Part shown: piece after piece, positions 1-12,700 of the stretch
Position numbering within the stretch: position 1 is the first letter of the stretch
Layout of the letters: every line of letters begins with the position of its first letter
Source of the DNA: Campylorhamphus procurvoides
Taxonomy: Eukaryota; Chordata; Aves; Passeriformes; Dendrocolaptidae
Assembly: GCA_013396655.1 (NCBI GenBank)
Contig: WBMV01000259.1
Span: 2,301,252 to 2,365,251 of the forward strand
Length of the DNA: 64,000 nucleotides
Direction of reading: 5' to 3'
Translations under genes and position numbers: made by a program
Notes under the pieces: generated by a model
The model's input: the letters and a program-made list of their open reading frames with translations, nothing else
Database searches by the model: none
Told to the model about the DNA's origin: nothing

Positions 1-1590
1 GTTTTCCAATTACATCTTGAGTGAACTCAATAGAGCACAAGGCATGATGGGAGAAATCGCCTTTCGCTGCAATTACTCTTTGTGATCTGCCCAGAAATAG
101 GTGAAGAAACGTTGTGACTTACCCTCCTTACCTGATTTCTGAGTACATTCCTTAGTACTTGCACTGAAATATGAAGCTGCAGCAAAAGGAGCCACCTGGC
201 AGAGCTCTTGGGTTCAGTCCTATTTCTCACTTGCATGCACAACAATTACACCACAGAAGAGGATTGATTTCTCCAACCAATTATGCTTAAACATGCTAAG
301 CTTGTTATCAAGCTACGTTGTTGTTATGTAGAACACTGTGCTTGTGTGGTGCAATGCTTTCCACCAGTGCTAATTATGAAATGGGTTCTTGCTGTCTTCA
401 CAATGCACAGATGGTGACAGTCTAGGTCTGAGTAACACACGTAGGGAAGTAATGTGTGATAACTCTTCATAAAGCATATAGTTTGGGTAATTATGGCTGT
501 GCATGACTCACTGAAGTACTTATCAAACAGAATTAGTATTTTAAAAGCTTGTACATTTGTTATAATATCAAGTTTTACACTGTTTTTCTGTGCATTTAAC
601 ATTTCCAGAACTATCTGTTTGGACAAACATTCAATTTTTCTCTTTTGGGCAGAAATATAAATACTGGTTTTGTTGGAGAATACTCTCAGCTCCTTCTTAT
701 GGCAAGTTTTTTTCTTGAATTTGTGGAGTGTCTCGTATAATTATAGAACCTTCTATTCCATTTTTTAACTGCCTTATTGTGATCAGCATTGTTGGCCTGT
801 TATGGCACATTATACATTGATCACTTGTAATTGTGCAAATCCCACTTTGTGTTTCTTTTATATGTACAGAAGGGCCTTTAGTTCATAGCAATTTCCAGTA
901 ATCCCTAAATACTGCACTGTATTGGCATCACCACTGTGGTACTCAGCAACCCAGCTGCTAAATAACAGTGTTTCTGCAGCTTAGGTTTCACAGACTCTAC
1001 CAATATCAGCTCATGGCAAGTCTTGCTGCTGTTGCTCATTGGGCCACCACATAAGCACCTGCTGCTGAGCTTTTGGTGAAACTGTACCCAAGGCTCTCTG
1101 TGCTCTGCTCCTCCACACTGAGACCATACCAATAAAGGAAACATGACTTTTACTCCCACAGGACATTAACTCTGTATTGCTCATACAAATAAAGTCATAA
1201 ATTAAGGTGCAATTTTAGTTATAACATGACATCTAGCCTAGCCCATGGAAGGAAAATCTGCTTGAGATGCAATCACAGCACCTGCCTTGAACAGCTCCCA
1301 GTATTGTCCAGCCTTGCAGTTGTGCCCATTGCTGTGGGCACAGCAGGCGCTCTTGCCAAGAGCTATCAAGGGCCACAAGACCCACAACTCTGAAGGATCT
1401 CTTGTGTTTTTTTCATTCTGCCACTGCTGTTTTAGGCAATCTTTCACAGTATTCCTCTGTTGCTAGCAGGAATCTGAGTCAAGATGTATGCTGTGGCTCT
1501 ACTCCACAAGCAGCCTTCTAATCCAGTAAAAGCGATGGTGTACTTAATAGTTTTACAGATATTGATTTATGTATTAAGTGGTTTCAGCTG
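1..1590. other. Non-coding stretch, no gene recognised
   Basis: A+T-rich sequence with short chance frames on both strands. I see no exon with matching splice sites, no RNA gene and no recognisable transposon. Confidence 0.6.
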
Positions 1591-1660
1591 GGTTTTTTTT
1601 GGGGGGGGAGGGTTGGTTTTTTTTGGTTGTCATGGTTGGAGGGTTGGGTTGGGTCTTTTT
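1591..1660 (+). repeat. G/T-rich low-complexity tract
   Basis: A T8 run is followed by G8-A-GGG (1601-1612), another T8 run, and then three GGG blocks separated by TT at 1641-1653. The G-strand could fold into a G-quadruplex, although one loop between the two G clusters would be long. A frame of about 60-80 codons crosses it and encodes only Gly/Phe/Val-rich low-complexity peptide, so it is not a gene. Confidence 0.7.
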
Positions 1661-1727
1661 GGTGACTAGTGTGTTTTTAGTAGTATGTTATTTACCTCCT
1701 ATTACCGTTTCTATAGGGAGGAGGGCC

Positions 1728-1880
1728 AGTCAGGTGGTTGAGGCAGAAACTGTAGAATCAGGAGATGTGGCTCCATGTCACAACTGTGCCAAAGTTTTGT
1801 TGTCAGTTTTTTTGTGACAAACCATTTAATCTCAGTGTCTCGATTCTTCAGCTATAAAATGGGAATAATAATGGTGCCTT
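1728..1880 (+). mobile_element. MIR-type SINE relic
   Basis: This is an old copy of the tRNA-derived CORE-SINE family MIR, which was mobilised by L2 LINEs and is long inactive in birds. The 5' part at 1732-1774 reads like the MIR start (a GTGGTTGAGGCAG-like segment, then GAATCAGGAGATGTGG). The 3' part at 1813-1878 carries the diagnostic order TGTGAC, TTTAATCTCAGTGTCTC, TTCAGCTATAAAATGGGAA and TAATAATGGTGCC. The middle is diverged and contains a T-run. No target-site duplication is visible, as expected for an element this old. The identification is from recalled family features, not an alignment. Confidence 0.75.
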
Positions 1881-4800
1881 GTTTCCCGCTTTTGCTTGTC
1901 TTATTATTGATGACTGCATTCTCTTTGGGGGTTAGTCTTTCCCTTGCTTAAAGGCTTAACACAAAGAGATCCTAATCTCAGCTACTTTAATACAAATAAC
2001 AGTTACAAAAATAGTGCTATTACTACCTGGGCATCAGCATGACTTGTGACATCAATATCATGCTGACAAGCTCCTTACCTCTCAGGATTTGCTTTGCCCA
2101 TCTCTGCTCCTAATCCTAATGCATTCAGTCCCGCTGGTGTGGAAAAACATCTTCATGGTTAATACTGCTCCCTCACGAAAGGAACACTACTCTGTTTTCC
2201 TGCCTATCTCTGCTTGTCAGGATGAGCTGCTGGCATTATATCCCACATACACCATTGCTTAGTTGTTACAAAGAAACTCTTAGTCCTGGCATTCACTACT
2301 CCAATATGGGTCCACCTTTAGAGATTTGTTTCTTTTGAGAATTGGAAACACCTCTTCACAGTTCTAAGCATTTTCTGCAACACCTTTCATTAACATGGCA
2401 CAATCCTCCAGCTCCTTCTTCTCTCCTTTCGCCAGTCATCTTCACCAGGTTTATACCTTTAGATCTTTCCTCTAACAGCAAGATGAAAATAGCAAAAATA
2501 TTAGCATTGAGCTCATCTGTTTTTTCAGGGCAGAATTTCTGAAGCTCTCAGGTGTGATTTCAAGATCTTTCCTGGAGGTTCTTGAGGATCACATACCCTA
2601 TAATCAACCCCACAAATGCTGCTGCCACTTCTGGGTGACTGGGCACCAGGAGGGGACCCAGCCTTTTGAATAATTCCCATGGCTGCAAACCTGCTATTTT
2701 TTTGGACTAGTGACCTCTAGAAATCCAGGATGGTCTGTTTGGTCTGAAATATCCTCTGCAGGCAATGTGTATCCTGCATTATCTTATGTTTATTCAGAAG
2801 TGAATTTGGTTAGCAAAGCTAATACACTAAATGACAGTAAAGTCCACCTACCAGAACATGTATTAGAGTCTAAAAAGATCTAAAATAATAGAAATGAAAG
2901 CTACCATTAAAGAAAATTTAGGGCCAGGTTAAATGCTTTTATGAGGCGTAGAAGTATCATAAATTATTTCATAGTGTTTATTACAGTTTCAACCAAAGGA
3001 AAAAATAAATGCAACGACTGGCTGATTAAAAAAATACCTTATTATTGGTTAAATTATTAGTGGTCAGTGACCCTAATTAACAGGGTAATAAACCTGAAGA
3101 TCTGCTTATGATGCAGCTGTTGAGACACCATATGGCCCAGGTAGGGTTTTCTCTGAAAATGAGGAGCCCAGGTTTCCTGGAAGGAAAAAACCACAAACCA
3201 AACAAAAAATTGGTTGATGAGGGACCCTGGGTTACTGGAACTGACACTGCATTGTAGGTTACAGACCATAATTGTCCTGTAAATTTATGGCTTGAGTAAT
3301 AAGAAAAGGCTGCAACATAGTTCCCGTGTAATGCACCGAGCAAACGTGGAGACCCAGATAACAAAGTTCATATCCAAGCTGCTCTGGAAATAAGACTGGC
3401 TTCTCCTATTTGCTTTATTGCAGCCTGCAATTAAGCAGATGAGTAAACATGAAGTCTTAATTGTTGCCTTCACGAAATATCCGATACAAGGCATTTTTGA
3501 AGGGAAGGGAAAGAAAAAACTGTAATGACATAATTCAGTGGATCAGAATTTCTTTGCACTGAGTCTCTCCTTTTAGGGGTGTCTCACTTTTTCCTGTCCT
3601 TTATTTGCCTAGGTTGTTCTTTTTAGTTCACAATCCCATCTGGGTGATCACTGAATGGTTTGTGCAGTGCCTAGAACAGCTGGACCCTCTCCCAGTTAAT
3701 GTGTTCTTCAAGGGGTTTTTTTCAGCAACTCAAAGAAATTTTCAATTTTCAAAAACATAAAGAAATCTCAAGTTTCCCTGCTTCTTTGATAAACTATAAA
3801 CATATATTCTTGGAATTTTAGAAGACCCCAAAAGTAGTCTATGCATTTGTTGATGCATTTTAGCTTTAAAAATAATGGCAAACTTCAAAAAGAACTCTTT
3901 ATGCAGGTTTCTAGATTCAAGTAAGCAATGATTAATTTAATCATGCTTAGACATCCAACTATCTATTTGCATGTTTAATCTGGTCATCAGATGTCTAAGG
4001 GCTATGAAGTGCTCCTGCACTTACTCTGGGTACAAAACTGATGGATAAAATTAAGGTCATTTTCCAACATCACGCCTAATTATGTGCAGGATGGCCTTCA
4101 GGCAGCAAAATTAATCTTGTACATTCAGTGGGGCAAAACGAAGAGCTCCAAACCAGAGGGCCATCTCCCTGCTTAAAGGATTTGTTTCATCACGAAATAA
4201 AATACAAATAGGAAATTCTCTGGTTCACTCTTCCTTCTCAGCTGCTCAGACTAAGAACAGTTATCAGACAAGCCTGCTCTGTGGATAGCTATATGTTTTG
4301 AATTTCTTTAGCCATTTTGTTGCTTGAAATTCTTCTTGTTTCAAAATTATGGGGAAAAATAAAGTCTTTTTAATTTGAGTTTTGCATCCCACTGAAGCTT
4401 TTGGATGTTTTCTAACTTGTTGTGGGTGGATTTGAAATAAGCTATCAGTGGCCTACAATGAAAGCATAGAGTTTTTTAGCCAAAAGTTACACTTGGGGAT
4501 AGAAATTTACAATTTGACTGTAGTTCATAAATTTGCTGATATGTGTAGAAGGTTTTCAGGCAAACTCTTTGGAATATGAGTGATGCCTTATCTGTAAAGT
4601 AATTGCATGGTGTTTTCCTCACAAACAAAACTTATCAGAAAAGGTCAAAGGCAAACCAATATTTTTATTGAAGTCCTTCCTTGGCAAAAATCCCTGCTTC
4701 CCATAATGCCATCTGACATTGCTTGTCCTGTGAAATTTTTACTGCTACTGATTATTCAAAGAAATTGCCATAAAACATACAGGGATTATGGTCAGCACTC

Positions 4801-5265
4801 ACCCTTAGTATTTGGGGCTGTGATCAAACATGAAAGCTGAGTGTAATACATTTTATTGGTTTCAGGACCTTGCCTGTGAGGGTGTACCTGCTGCATCCCC
4901 CATTAACAATACTGGCATGACTAGAATTTTGTGCTGTATTTTCTGTAGCTCAGGCTCCACTTCCTGCTGAAATTTAGAGGCAACAGAGCATCATCATCTT
5001 CATCATCTGTGTGCATATGTGTATATAAACATAATAATGTTTGCAAAGCTTTCATGCACTTCCTCCCTCTGCTACCTCCTTCCCCAGTGATTCAGTCACT
5101 TCATATTGTAATACTTTGTTGACTATTGATTTTTGGTTAAGGTTGGAGCCCAGTACAACTGTATGAGCATTCGTTGGCTTTAATTTGATGTTATGCTGCT
5201 GCCTTCCATTCCATATTGACAGGCATCCTCTTATTTTCAGATTGGTGTCCATTCACTGATGAACG
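1881..5265. other. Non-coding stretch, no gene recognised
   Basis: A+T-rich unique sequence. The only simple repeat noted is an interrupted CAT run at 4988-5009. Frames of 60-95 codons occur on both strands but show no domain, biased codon use or splice context. Confidence 0.6.
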
Positions 5266-5281
5266 CGCACTAGGGGGATCA
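5266..5281 (+). promoter_or_regulatory. Possible CTCF-like core match
   Basis: GCACTAGGGGGATC resembles the CTCF core consensus CCASYAGRKGGCR, with mismatches at the first C and at the normally conserved C after the G-run. Single imperfect matches of this kind are common by chance. It sits in CpG-containing sequence (GAACGCGC just upstream), which is locally unusual. Confidence 0.15.
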
Positions 5282-8200
5282 TGACCTTTTCTCTTATCTG
5301 GACAGCTCTTGGCTTCATGAACATTTTTTGCTGCAGGGTGTTATTAACAACAGGGTGATAGAACAAAGAAATGAAGCAATGGGAAGCACATCAATGTATG
5401 AAATTTGCTTTATTAGGATTCCCCCGAGGCCAGAGCAGTCCCTAATTACAGAGGTGTTACATCCCTTCTTGGGATAACAAACTATATTTTTAGCAGTAAT
5501 GAGAGCATGATTTTGAAATCACTGTGTGGTCATCCTCCCACTGTACAGATGCTTGTTAATGCACATTTTCCCAGATACTGATTTTGAGAGAAACACACAA
5601 CAAAAGGGAAGGTAAAATCTGTGAAATTACCTACCTCCAATTGAACAAAGCATCATGCATTTCAATATATGTATTTTGAATTTTGAGCTTTCCTGCCATT
5701 CTATTTCATGATGCACATATGCAGTGTAATTTGTAAAATAATCTAGTTTGTTACTATGCTTATGCAGAGACAAGGCCACAGTGTCTTAGTGATTAGTGAG
5801 TGACTTGTAGTATCTGGATGCTCTGTTTGGACAAATCCTGGGAAGATTTTTGGTTATAGGAATCTCATCTGAGCATGCTTTGGAGATGAGCTGGCATGCT
5901 GAATTTCCAAGAATAGGTCTTGGTTGATAGTTCCCAGATTCTTCATTTCATCTTGATGTGAATTGTTTCCAGAATATCCTATTCTAATCATCTTTTGGTC
6001 TTCCTTGTTTCTCAGACTTCTGAGACAGACCAATGATAAAATGAGAAGCAACCAAAATATGTTTATTCTGCATACAAATGCTCACTAAAACCCATACAGC
6101 TCTTAAAAATAGTATGAGCTCTGCAGAATTCGTCTTAGCCTGCACAAGCTGGCCATGCTCCCAGGCAGCAGAGACCAAGAGGCACCATTGCCAGTGTGCA
6201 ACTTGCTGATTACACAAATAACTGGTCCCTGTGTTACTGCCAAAGCTTCTGGCCTCTCATGTCAGATGTTCCTGGCACACTGGCCTTTCTCAGGACTTTA
6301 GCTGGCAAAAAACCAAATGCAGGTAATAACAAAAGAACCAAACAAACAAAAGAAGCCCCACCCAAAACACACGAGTCAACATTAGCAATTCCACTATGTG
6401 AGCATCCTTCAAGTTTTCCAGTTGCGCTCTTCTGGCTCAGCCTTGCTTTGTCCCTTCCTGCTCTAACACTGTGTGTAAAAGAGTCATGTCCCTGAGGTGT
6501 GCAGTGGTGTTCCTAAGTGGATGGGCTGTGACCAGCTTTGCCACTTTCCCCAGGATTCAGAGCAGCTTCTCGCTGATGTCACCCATTGCCCTCTGTTGGG
6601 CTGACCGAGCACTTTGCTCTTCCAGCATCAACCAACTTTGGCTGTTGGTGAAAGGGATTCTCACTCAGAGCAGGGTCTTGTGGGGCAGATTTCAGGTTTA
6701 GAAGGGTGGTAAACGGACAGCTCTGGTTTAATTTGATTATGGAGACATTTCTTTGTTTATAATTGAAAAATTAGAAAATCTTCTAGCAACGACCTCTTAA
6801 AGTTCTTCATTACATCAATATTTACTGACGTATTCCATTTTCCTGACACTCTTTATTTGCTATTAACAGTGTTTAAAAACATCCAGTCTTTAATTGATGA
6901 GAAGTTTTATCAGTGTTCCTAACTGCACTGTAAATTGAGGCTTATACTGTGTCTTCTTAATCCCATAAATACTTTTTCTCAATAATAAACAGATGGTAAA
7001 GAATAGAAGTGCTCCCATGTGTTTCAAAACTCTGATGGCAATGCTGGGCACTGCTTTGTAAAAGTGTGCCTGTCCTGAGGAGAGGAGAAAACATTTGGAG
7101 ACTGATAAATAGGATCCTCAGTTGGGTTTGGGGACAGGAATTCTTCTGCCTGGCTTAATGTATGGTTATTTATATGAGAGGGGAAGATTTTGAAAGGTGA
7201 CATCCTAGCAATCTCACTTCAAAAGGTCCTGTGTAAACAGGGTGAGTTGCTCACCTGGGAATTGAGGAGAACAAGTCCTTGTCCTTGCCCTGGAGCAGCC
7301 CCAGGGACTGGTCCCTGGGCTCCAGCCCTGTGGGGCTGCCTTCACTCAGCTCCCTACGGAGCTGCCTCAGAGTTGCCATCACCCTTTCCTTGCTGCTGAG
7401 AACAGACTTCTATTTTTCCAAAGTACTTTTTGTTCAAAATGCTAGGAAATGAAAGAAAAGTTTTGCTCAGCCTGAAATTTTTGAAAGTGTAAGAAAAAAT
7501 CAAAGGTAAATAGAATCTTGGTGCTATTTTGCTAGATTCAACTTAGTGTCAGAGAGGGATCCACATATGCAAGTATTACTCTGTGCCCATCACCCTTTAT
7601 AAGGACCCTGGTACTTTTTAATATGTGTTGTGCACTTCACCACTCAGGATTGCATTGCAGGCATTTCCCTCTCTGACAATGACTCTGTCAGCCAAATACA
7701 AATCAAAGAAAACACTTAAGTGGCTCATTCCCTTTTAAAAGAAAAATGATACCAATAAAAATATTTGGCTTTAGCCCTCTTCTGCCCCAGAAGCTTCTTT
7801 TAGTCTCTTTCCCCTCTCCCCAGACAGTTGTTTATTCAATATTAAGCTCTCCTTTCCCAGAAGACCAAAGCATCCACATTCACACTTCAGCAGCAGCATT
7901 GTGATTCAGTAATGAGGATGAAAGGCTTTTGGGAACCTATGCTCATTGAAAGGCTGAAGCTAAACCAATCTACTTGGTGAGAAGATGACTTTGTTCAGCC
8001 AAAGAATACCTCTTTACTGGTCTTCTAAAGCCCAACCTAACTACTAGAGAGAATGCTAATTAAAAGATGAGGGTGTAATTGCAGCAGACAAGTAATTTTT
8101 ATTGAGTAATTTTTCAGTGTTAGGTGGGCAGAAACAGCAGTTTCCTATTGGCATTAAGGAAAGATGCACAGCTGAATCCCAGAAGCTGATAATGAAAGTT

Positions 8201-11200
8201 TTCCTCTTTATTGTAACAGTTAAAACACATGAAATGCCTCTGTAGTTAAATTACAATTAAATCCTTTCAATTTTATTTTTTTAGATGACTGACGGATTTA
8301 CAGAGCATTTTACACTCAAATAGGTATCTTTGCAGTCAGTGTACCTGTGAACACAACATTCACTGGCATCCCTCAAAGTACAGAGAGAAAACCACACATA
8401 CTCATGTGCAGAAAAAGAGCCTTAGGTGGCGGATGTTTCAGATAAAAGAAGTGGTTCTAGCACTAAATGGGAAGGAGGCAGAGGATGTGCAGCATCTTCT
8501 GTTGTATGCCTGTATTGTGTCATGAAAGGAAAATGGAGAAAGCAAGGGAAAGATAGCAACACTTCACAGTCAGGTGGGTTTCTCCGTTTTGTGGGGATAG
8601 TCTGACATAAAAGCAAAATTTGAAGGTCCTTGTGTTTAAAACCATTTGGTAGCAAGATTGTATTGGAGCCAAGGGTATGCTCAAATTACTCTAATTCAGT
8701 ACAGTTTATTAAAACAGCAATGTCTAAGATTGCAGGCTCAAAATTTTATCCTAAAATGTCATGGGACATTTATTTTGCCATAACCACCAAAACATGGGAA
8801 GTTTCCACTTTTAATGTAATAGTTAACTCAAACATCAGGGGTATATTTAACTTTCAGAACTCAGGTCTGTGTGATATGAAACAAAAGCCCTGATAAACAC
8901 AGAGGAGAATTGCCTTGTCCTGTTTGGGCAGTGGGAAACCAGTGAGGGCAAAGAGCTGGAAAGAGGATGTTGTCCTTTCCTGGGTGCTGGCAATGTGTCC
9001 AGCAATGGAACTGGTGCATGAGGAAATGTGATTGCTTTTCCAAGGAGTTCATAATTTAAAAGAGAAAGGGTCCAGGCAGGATGCTTCTTGGAATGTGTCT
9101 GCAGTAACCTCATGGGACCACAGGGCTCCTAGAGTACAGAAATGCTGCAGCATGTGGCAGAACCTGTCAAGTGGAATCACCACCATAGGCAGCACATACC
9201 TGTGGAAGGAAGATGTATCAGCTTTTCATGAAGTGTAGGATTGTTGTGTGCTACTGAAGGAACAGAAACATATTTATTCTATGGATACTATGCAAGTTGT
9301 TTCAGCAGGGAGGATGAAATTGCCAGAATAAGAATCTGGCCAGGTAAACTAGAGATAATGTTCCTCTTCTGTCAGAAACAGTCACAGGAACTGCAGTAAG
9401 TACAGCTGGCAGAGGGGCTAAAAATAGCACCAAGCCCACTAACATTATATCGAAATATTGGTTCAGCACTGATTAACTCTCTCTGTTTCTTACCACCAAG
9501 TATTGAGCTGTTGCAGCTCCGGTGTCCTCCTTGGCCTCACAGCAATAAAGAATATGGCTTGTTAAAATTAAAACCTTTGCTTTGGGTAACTAAAAAATAT
9601 TTTGTTTTCTATGCAAGAAAACGCACACAAAAATGAGGTATTATGGAATTTCAGCTGTTGGCAGGGGAATGTTTGCCCTCCTCCTCCTGACAGGGTGGTG
9701 CTGGGAATCACTCCTGTGACCTGAACATTTGCAGTGCCTGGCATGGTCAAAGCTGAGAGAGCTCAGTGTCTTGCAAGGTTCAACTTGTGCTGAAGGGCAA
9801 GGGATGAGGGGAAATAGGCTTCTGTGGCAACTGGGCTGTCATCTTATAAGCAGCCTTAAAGCTGTTTTTCCACTCAAAATGGACAAGAGGGATATATTCT
9901 GTCCTAACCTCTGCGTAATTATGGAAAGCTATTTTACCTTGGTATGGTGCAGAGTGCAGTAAAAAGAGATAGTGTGTGTTATTTTTAAACCATGGCTAAA
10001 CAAATTGCTGGTGTGATCAGTTCAGGTGTAACAGAAATAAAAAATTAAGTCAGTCTAATATTTAGTATTGACAAAACAGAGTATCTATATAATCTAAAAT
10101 CTAAACTAAAGACAAAACAAATGTGCCAGATACATACCAACTATATCTGGGTTTCAGGGTAAGCTCCACTTACTTTTTTTTATCCTGTATTGACATATTA
10201 CAGTGAAATATGTGGGATACTTAGAACTTGTAGAAGATTCACTGTATCCCAATTAAAATGGGATCTTCAAGAGCATTATTATTCCTGGAGTCCTGAAGCT
10301 GCCCAGTGCTGGAACTGTTGCAAAGGGCAGTTTGTGATGAACAGCAGCAATCCCAAATGCATCTATTGACTATAGAGCAAAGATGTTCACTGCTGTAGGG
10401 GAGGAAGAGGCTGGTAATTTACTCTGTGCATGTGGTTTTCAGCTAGGACCATATAACAGTTTTGGAACAAAGTGTGAATACAATTGCATTCATTTTAGCT
10501 TCCATATACATGGAAATTTTTCACAGGGGCTGAGAAGGGGGGAAAGTAAATCTGGGAGTAGTGCACATGACCAGATGATGAGGATGTTTGTGACGCGGGG
10601 AAAAGAGAAAAAATTAGAGCTAACTCAGTAATATCCAGGCCAAAAACTTCCTGCTGAAGCCTAAGTTAAAAGTGTTTGTGTAATTGACACTGATACTACA
10701 CCATCATAAGAGTGGCCAAAAAATGTTTGCCACGATGCAGATTTGTAGAAGTACCTGAAACAGGACCCAGTTATTTTCCTTTGACTTGTGAGTTGAACCT
10801 TTCAGTTTGCTAGCCACCTCCTACAGGACTATAAATCCTTCCAGATTCTGTTGGCATCAGAGAAACTCAAGGACAGTCAACACTCTCAGGATATTTTTCA
10901 AAGCACACAGCATTGAATTAAATGGTTGCCAGGCTGGCTAATATTGACTGTCTTGAAAAATCCTTCTGTAGAAATATCAACTATTTTGTAATAATTTTTG
11001 AAAACGGATCTTAGAGACCCATAGTATGGGCAGAGAATCCAAGCCCAGGAGCTGTCAGCCAGGGAGACAGGTCAGGATCCCGCCTTGCACATACTGCAAG
11101 CCTTTCTTTTTCCATCTCATCTACATGCATGTACTTGGCAAAATGGAACTGCATCCATTTTGGATCCAAGCAGCACTGACAGCATCCTTTGAAATCATTA

Positions 11201-11749
11201 TTGCAAGCAGTACTTTATACAGCACTTTATTTTCAAAATCAAACGCTATATTTTAATGACAACCTTTCTAACTTAGCCAGGACAAAGGTTGGGGGTGCTA
11301 ATTTATGCAAAATATGCCACGTTCCACTAAAACTCAAGCATTCACACAAAACATCTCATCTGTTTTCCCAGCATTAAATTAATCATATCTGTCACTTACC
11401 CTACATCAGCTAGATAGACTTAATTTTGCTTTATAGCTAATTCCACATGAAAGTTGTGGCAGAAACAAGGGGTAGCACAATCAGTCTGTGTGCATAGTTA
11501 TGTTTATGTACGTAGTTATGTACGCACTGGTATCTGCAGGTCCATATCTGAACAGGGATCGGCAGAGGAAGCCATACAAAGGAGCATGAATAGATTGACA
11601 ATTGTGCTGGAAAGGATTTTTTTTGGTGACTGTGAGGTGCTTGCAGCTTGTTCCCCTACAGAAACCACTGCAAAATTGCTACGTTGGAACCAAGTGATTA
11701 AATACCAGGTCTGAGGTCTGACATTCATGTCATAGCTGTAACATTTTGT
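5282..11749. other. Non-coding stretch, no gene recognised
   Basis: Long A+T-rich interval without a recognisable exon, RNA gene or transposon. A short tract at 7270-7380 is C/G-rich but CpG-poor and carries only a chance frame. A CTAAAAATAG MEF2-type word occurs at 9418-9427 and an AATAAA polyadenylation-type word near 9543. Each is expected by chance in DNA of this composition. Confidence 0.6.
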
Positions 11750-12700
11750 TGAACTCGACTGAAACTGTTGAAATTCTTTACTGCACTGTGTTTTACCGAG
11801 AAAATACCTAACAAAACATGCAGTTTAGGGCTTCCACTGCATTTGTCCTGCATCACTAGAACGTCACCGAAGTCCACCCACGTGGCCGTAAGACAAAATT
11901 AGGTACAAGCAGACGAGGGTTAAAAGTAAAATACTCCCTAATATCTCAGGTAATTTACACGTTAAAGAGCACTGTGTAATGAATTACGATGTCATGTCAG
12001 AAGCCACGCTTCAGCCCCAAATCTGCCAATCATTACAAAGCTGAGTTTGTTGGGCCTTAGATACAGGGACCTCACCAACTGCCTCAGGCAACATCCATAC
12101 TTATTAGACAACATGGACCCCAGGGAGCTTTTCAGAGCGTGGCCCTCACCACCTGGCTAAAGCAGAGAGTAATGAAAGGCAGCAGTACAACAAAGCACGG
12201 AGTGACTGCAGCCCTGGCTGCCGAGCATGGGTCCAGTGCCTACTGGGGCCAGGAGCCTCAGTCCCAGGGGACAGACAGACACGTTACATTCGTTTTTCAC
12301 ATCCTCTATGCCCTGCCCTTTTGTCAGAAGAGATGCCAGAATCTCTGCTACATCCCCGATTCACCCAGCAGTGAGCCTGTTGGTGTTTGCCTCACCCCGC
12401 AGACCCTGCAGAGCGGCAGGAGCTTCCCCAGGGCTGCCCCTTGGTGCCCGGGTGGTGCCGCTCTGTGGATCGGGCAGGGGCAGTGCGGGCTCGGGCATCG
12501 CTCCCCGGCGCCTCCCCCTGCTGTGCTGGGCAGCCGGGACTAGAGGGAGCCCTCTGCGCGGGATGCGCTCGGCAGCGGCTGCAGGCGGAGGGCATCCGCC
12601 AGGACCCAGCGGAATGACTGAGCTGGGGTTTTTCAGAGCCTTTTCTTTGCTATTTTAGTGGCGTCAAGTGTGGATGTTTTCGAGGAGGAACGCCCGCGTG
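11750..12700. promoter_or_regulatory. Candidate CpG island / promoter-like region
   Basis: CpG is scarce in most of the window, but by hand count ten CpGs lie between 11756 and 12007 in A+T-rich sequence, about four more between 12180 and 12300, and 25 between 12358 and 12700. The core 12361-12600 is about 73% G+C with a CpG observed/expected ratio near 0.57. The inner 120 bp, 12481-12600, reaches about 0.75. This fits an unmethylated island or a promoter shore, although the standard 200-bp, 0.6 threshold is only borderline met. On the minus strand a splice-donor-like GCGGG|GTGAG lies at 12400-12391 (GT at 12395-12394), so an exon reading leftward from the island is possible. On the plus strand a pyrimidine-rich acceptor ends in CCCCGCAG at about 12402. 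The frames of 143 and 134 codons (+) and 67 codons (-) overlap one another, are Pro/Ala/Gly/Arg-rich, and match no family I know. They are best read as by-products of the GC content. Confidence 0.45.

Noticed and set aside
9480..9560. Possible LTR end with AATAAA near 9543
   Set aside because: No paired TG...CA boundaries, no second copy and no retroviral sequence nearby.
12139..12658. Frames of 134 and 143 codons as candidate proteins
   Set aside because: They overlap in different phases, sit in GC-rich DNA where stops are rare, are low-complexity Pro/Ala/Gly/Arg-rich, and match no known family.
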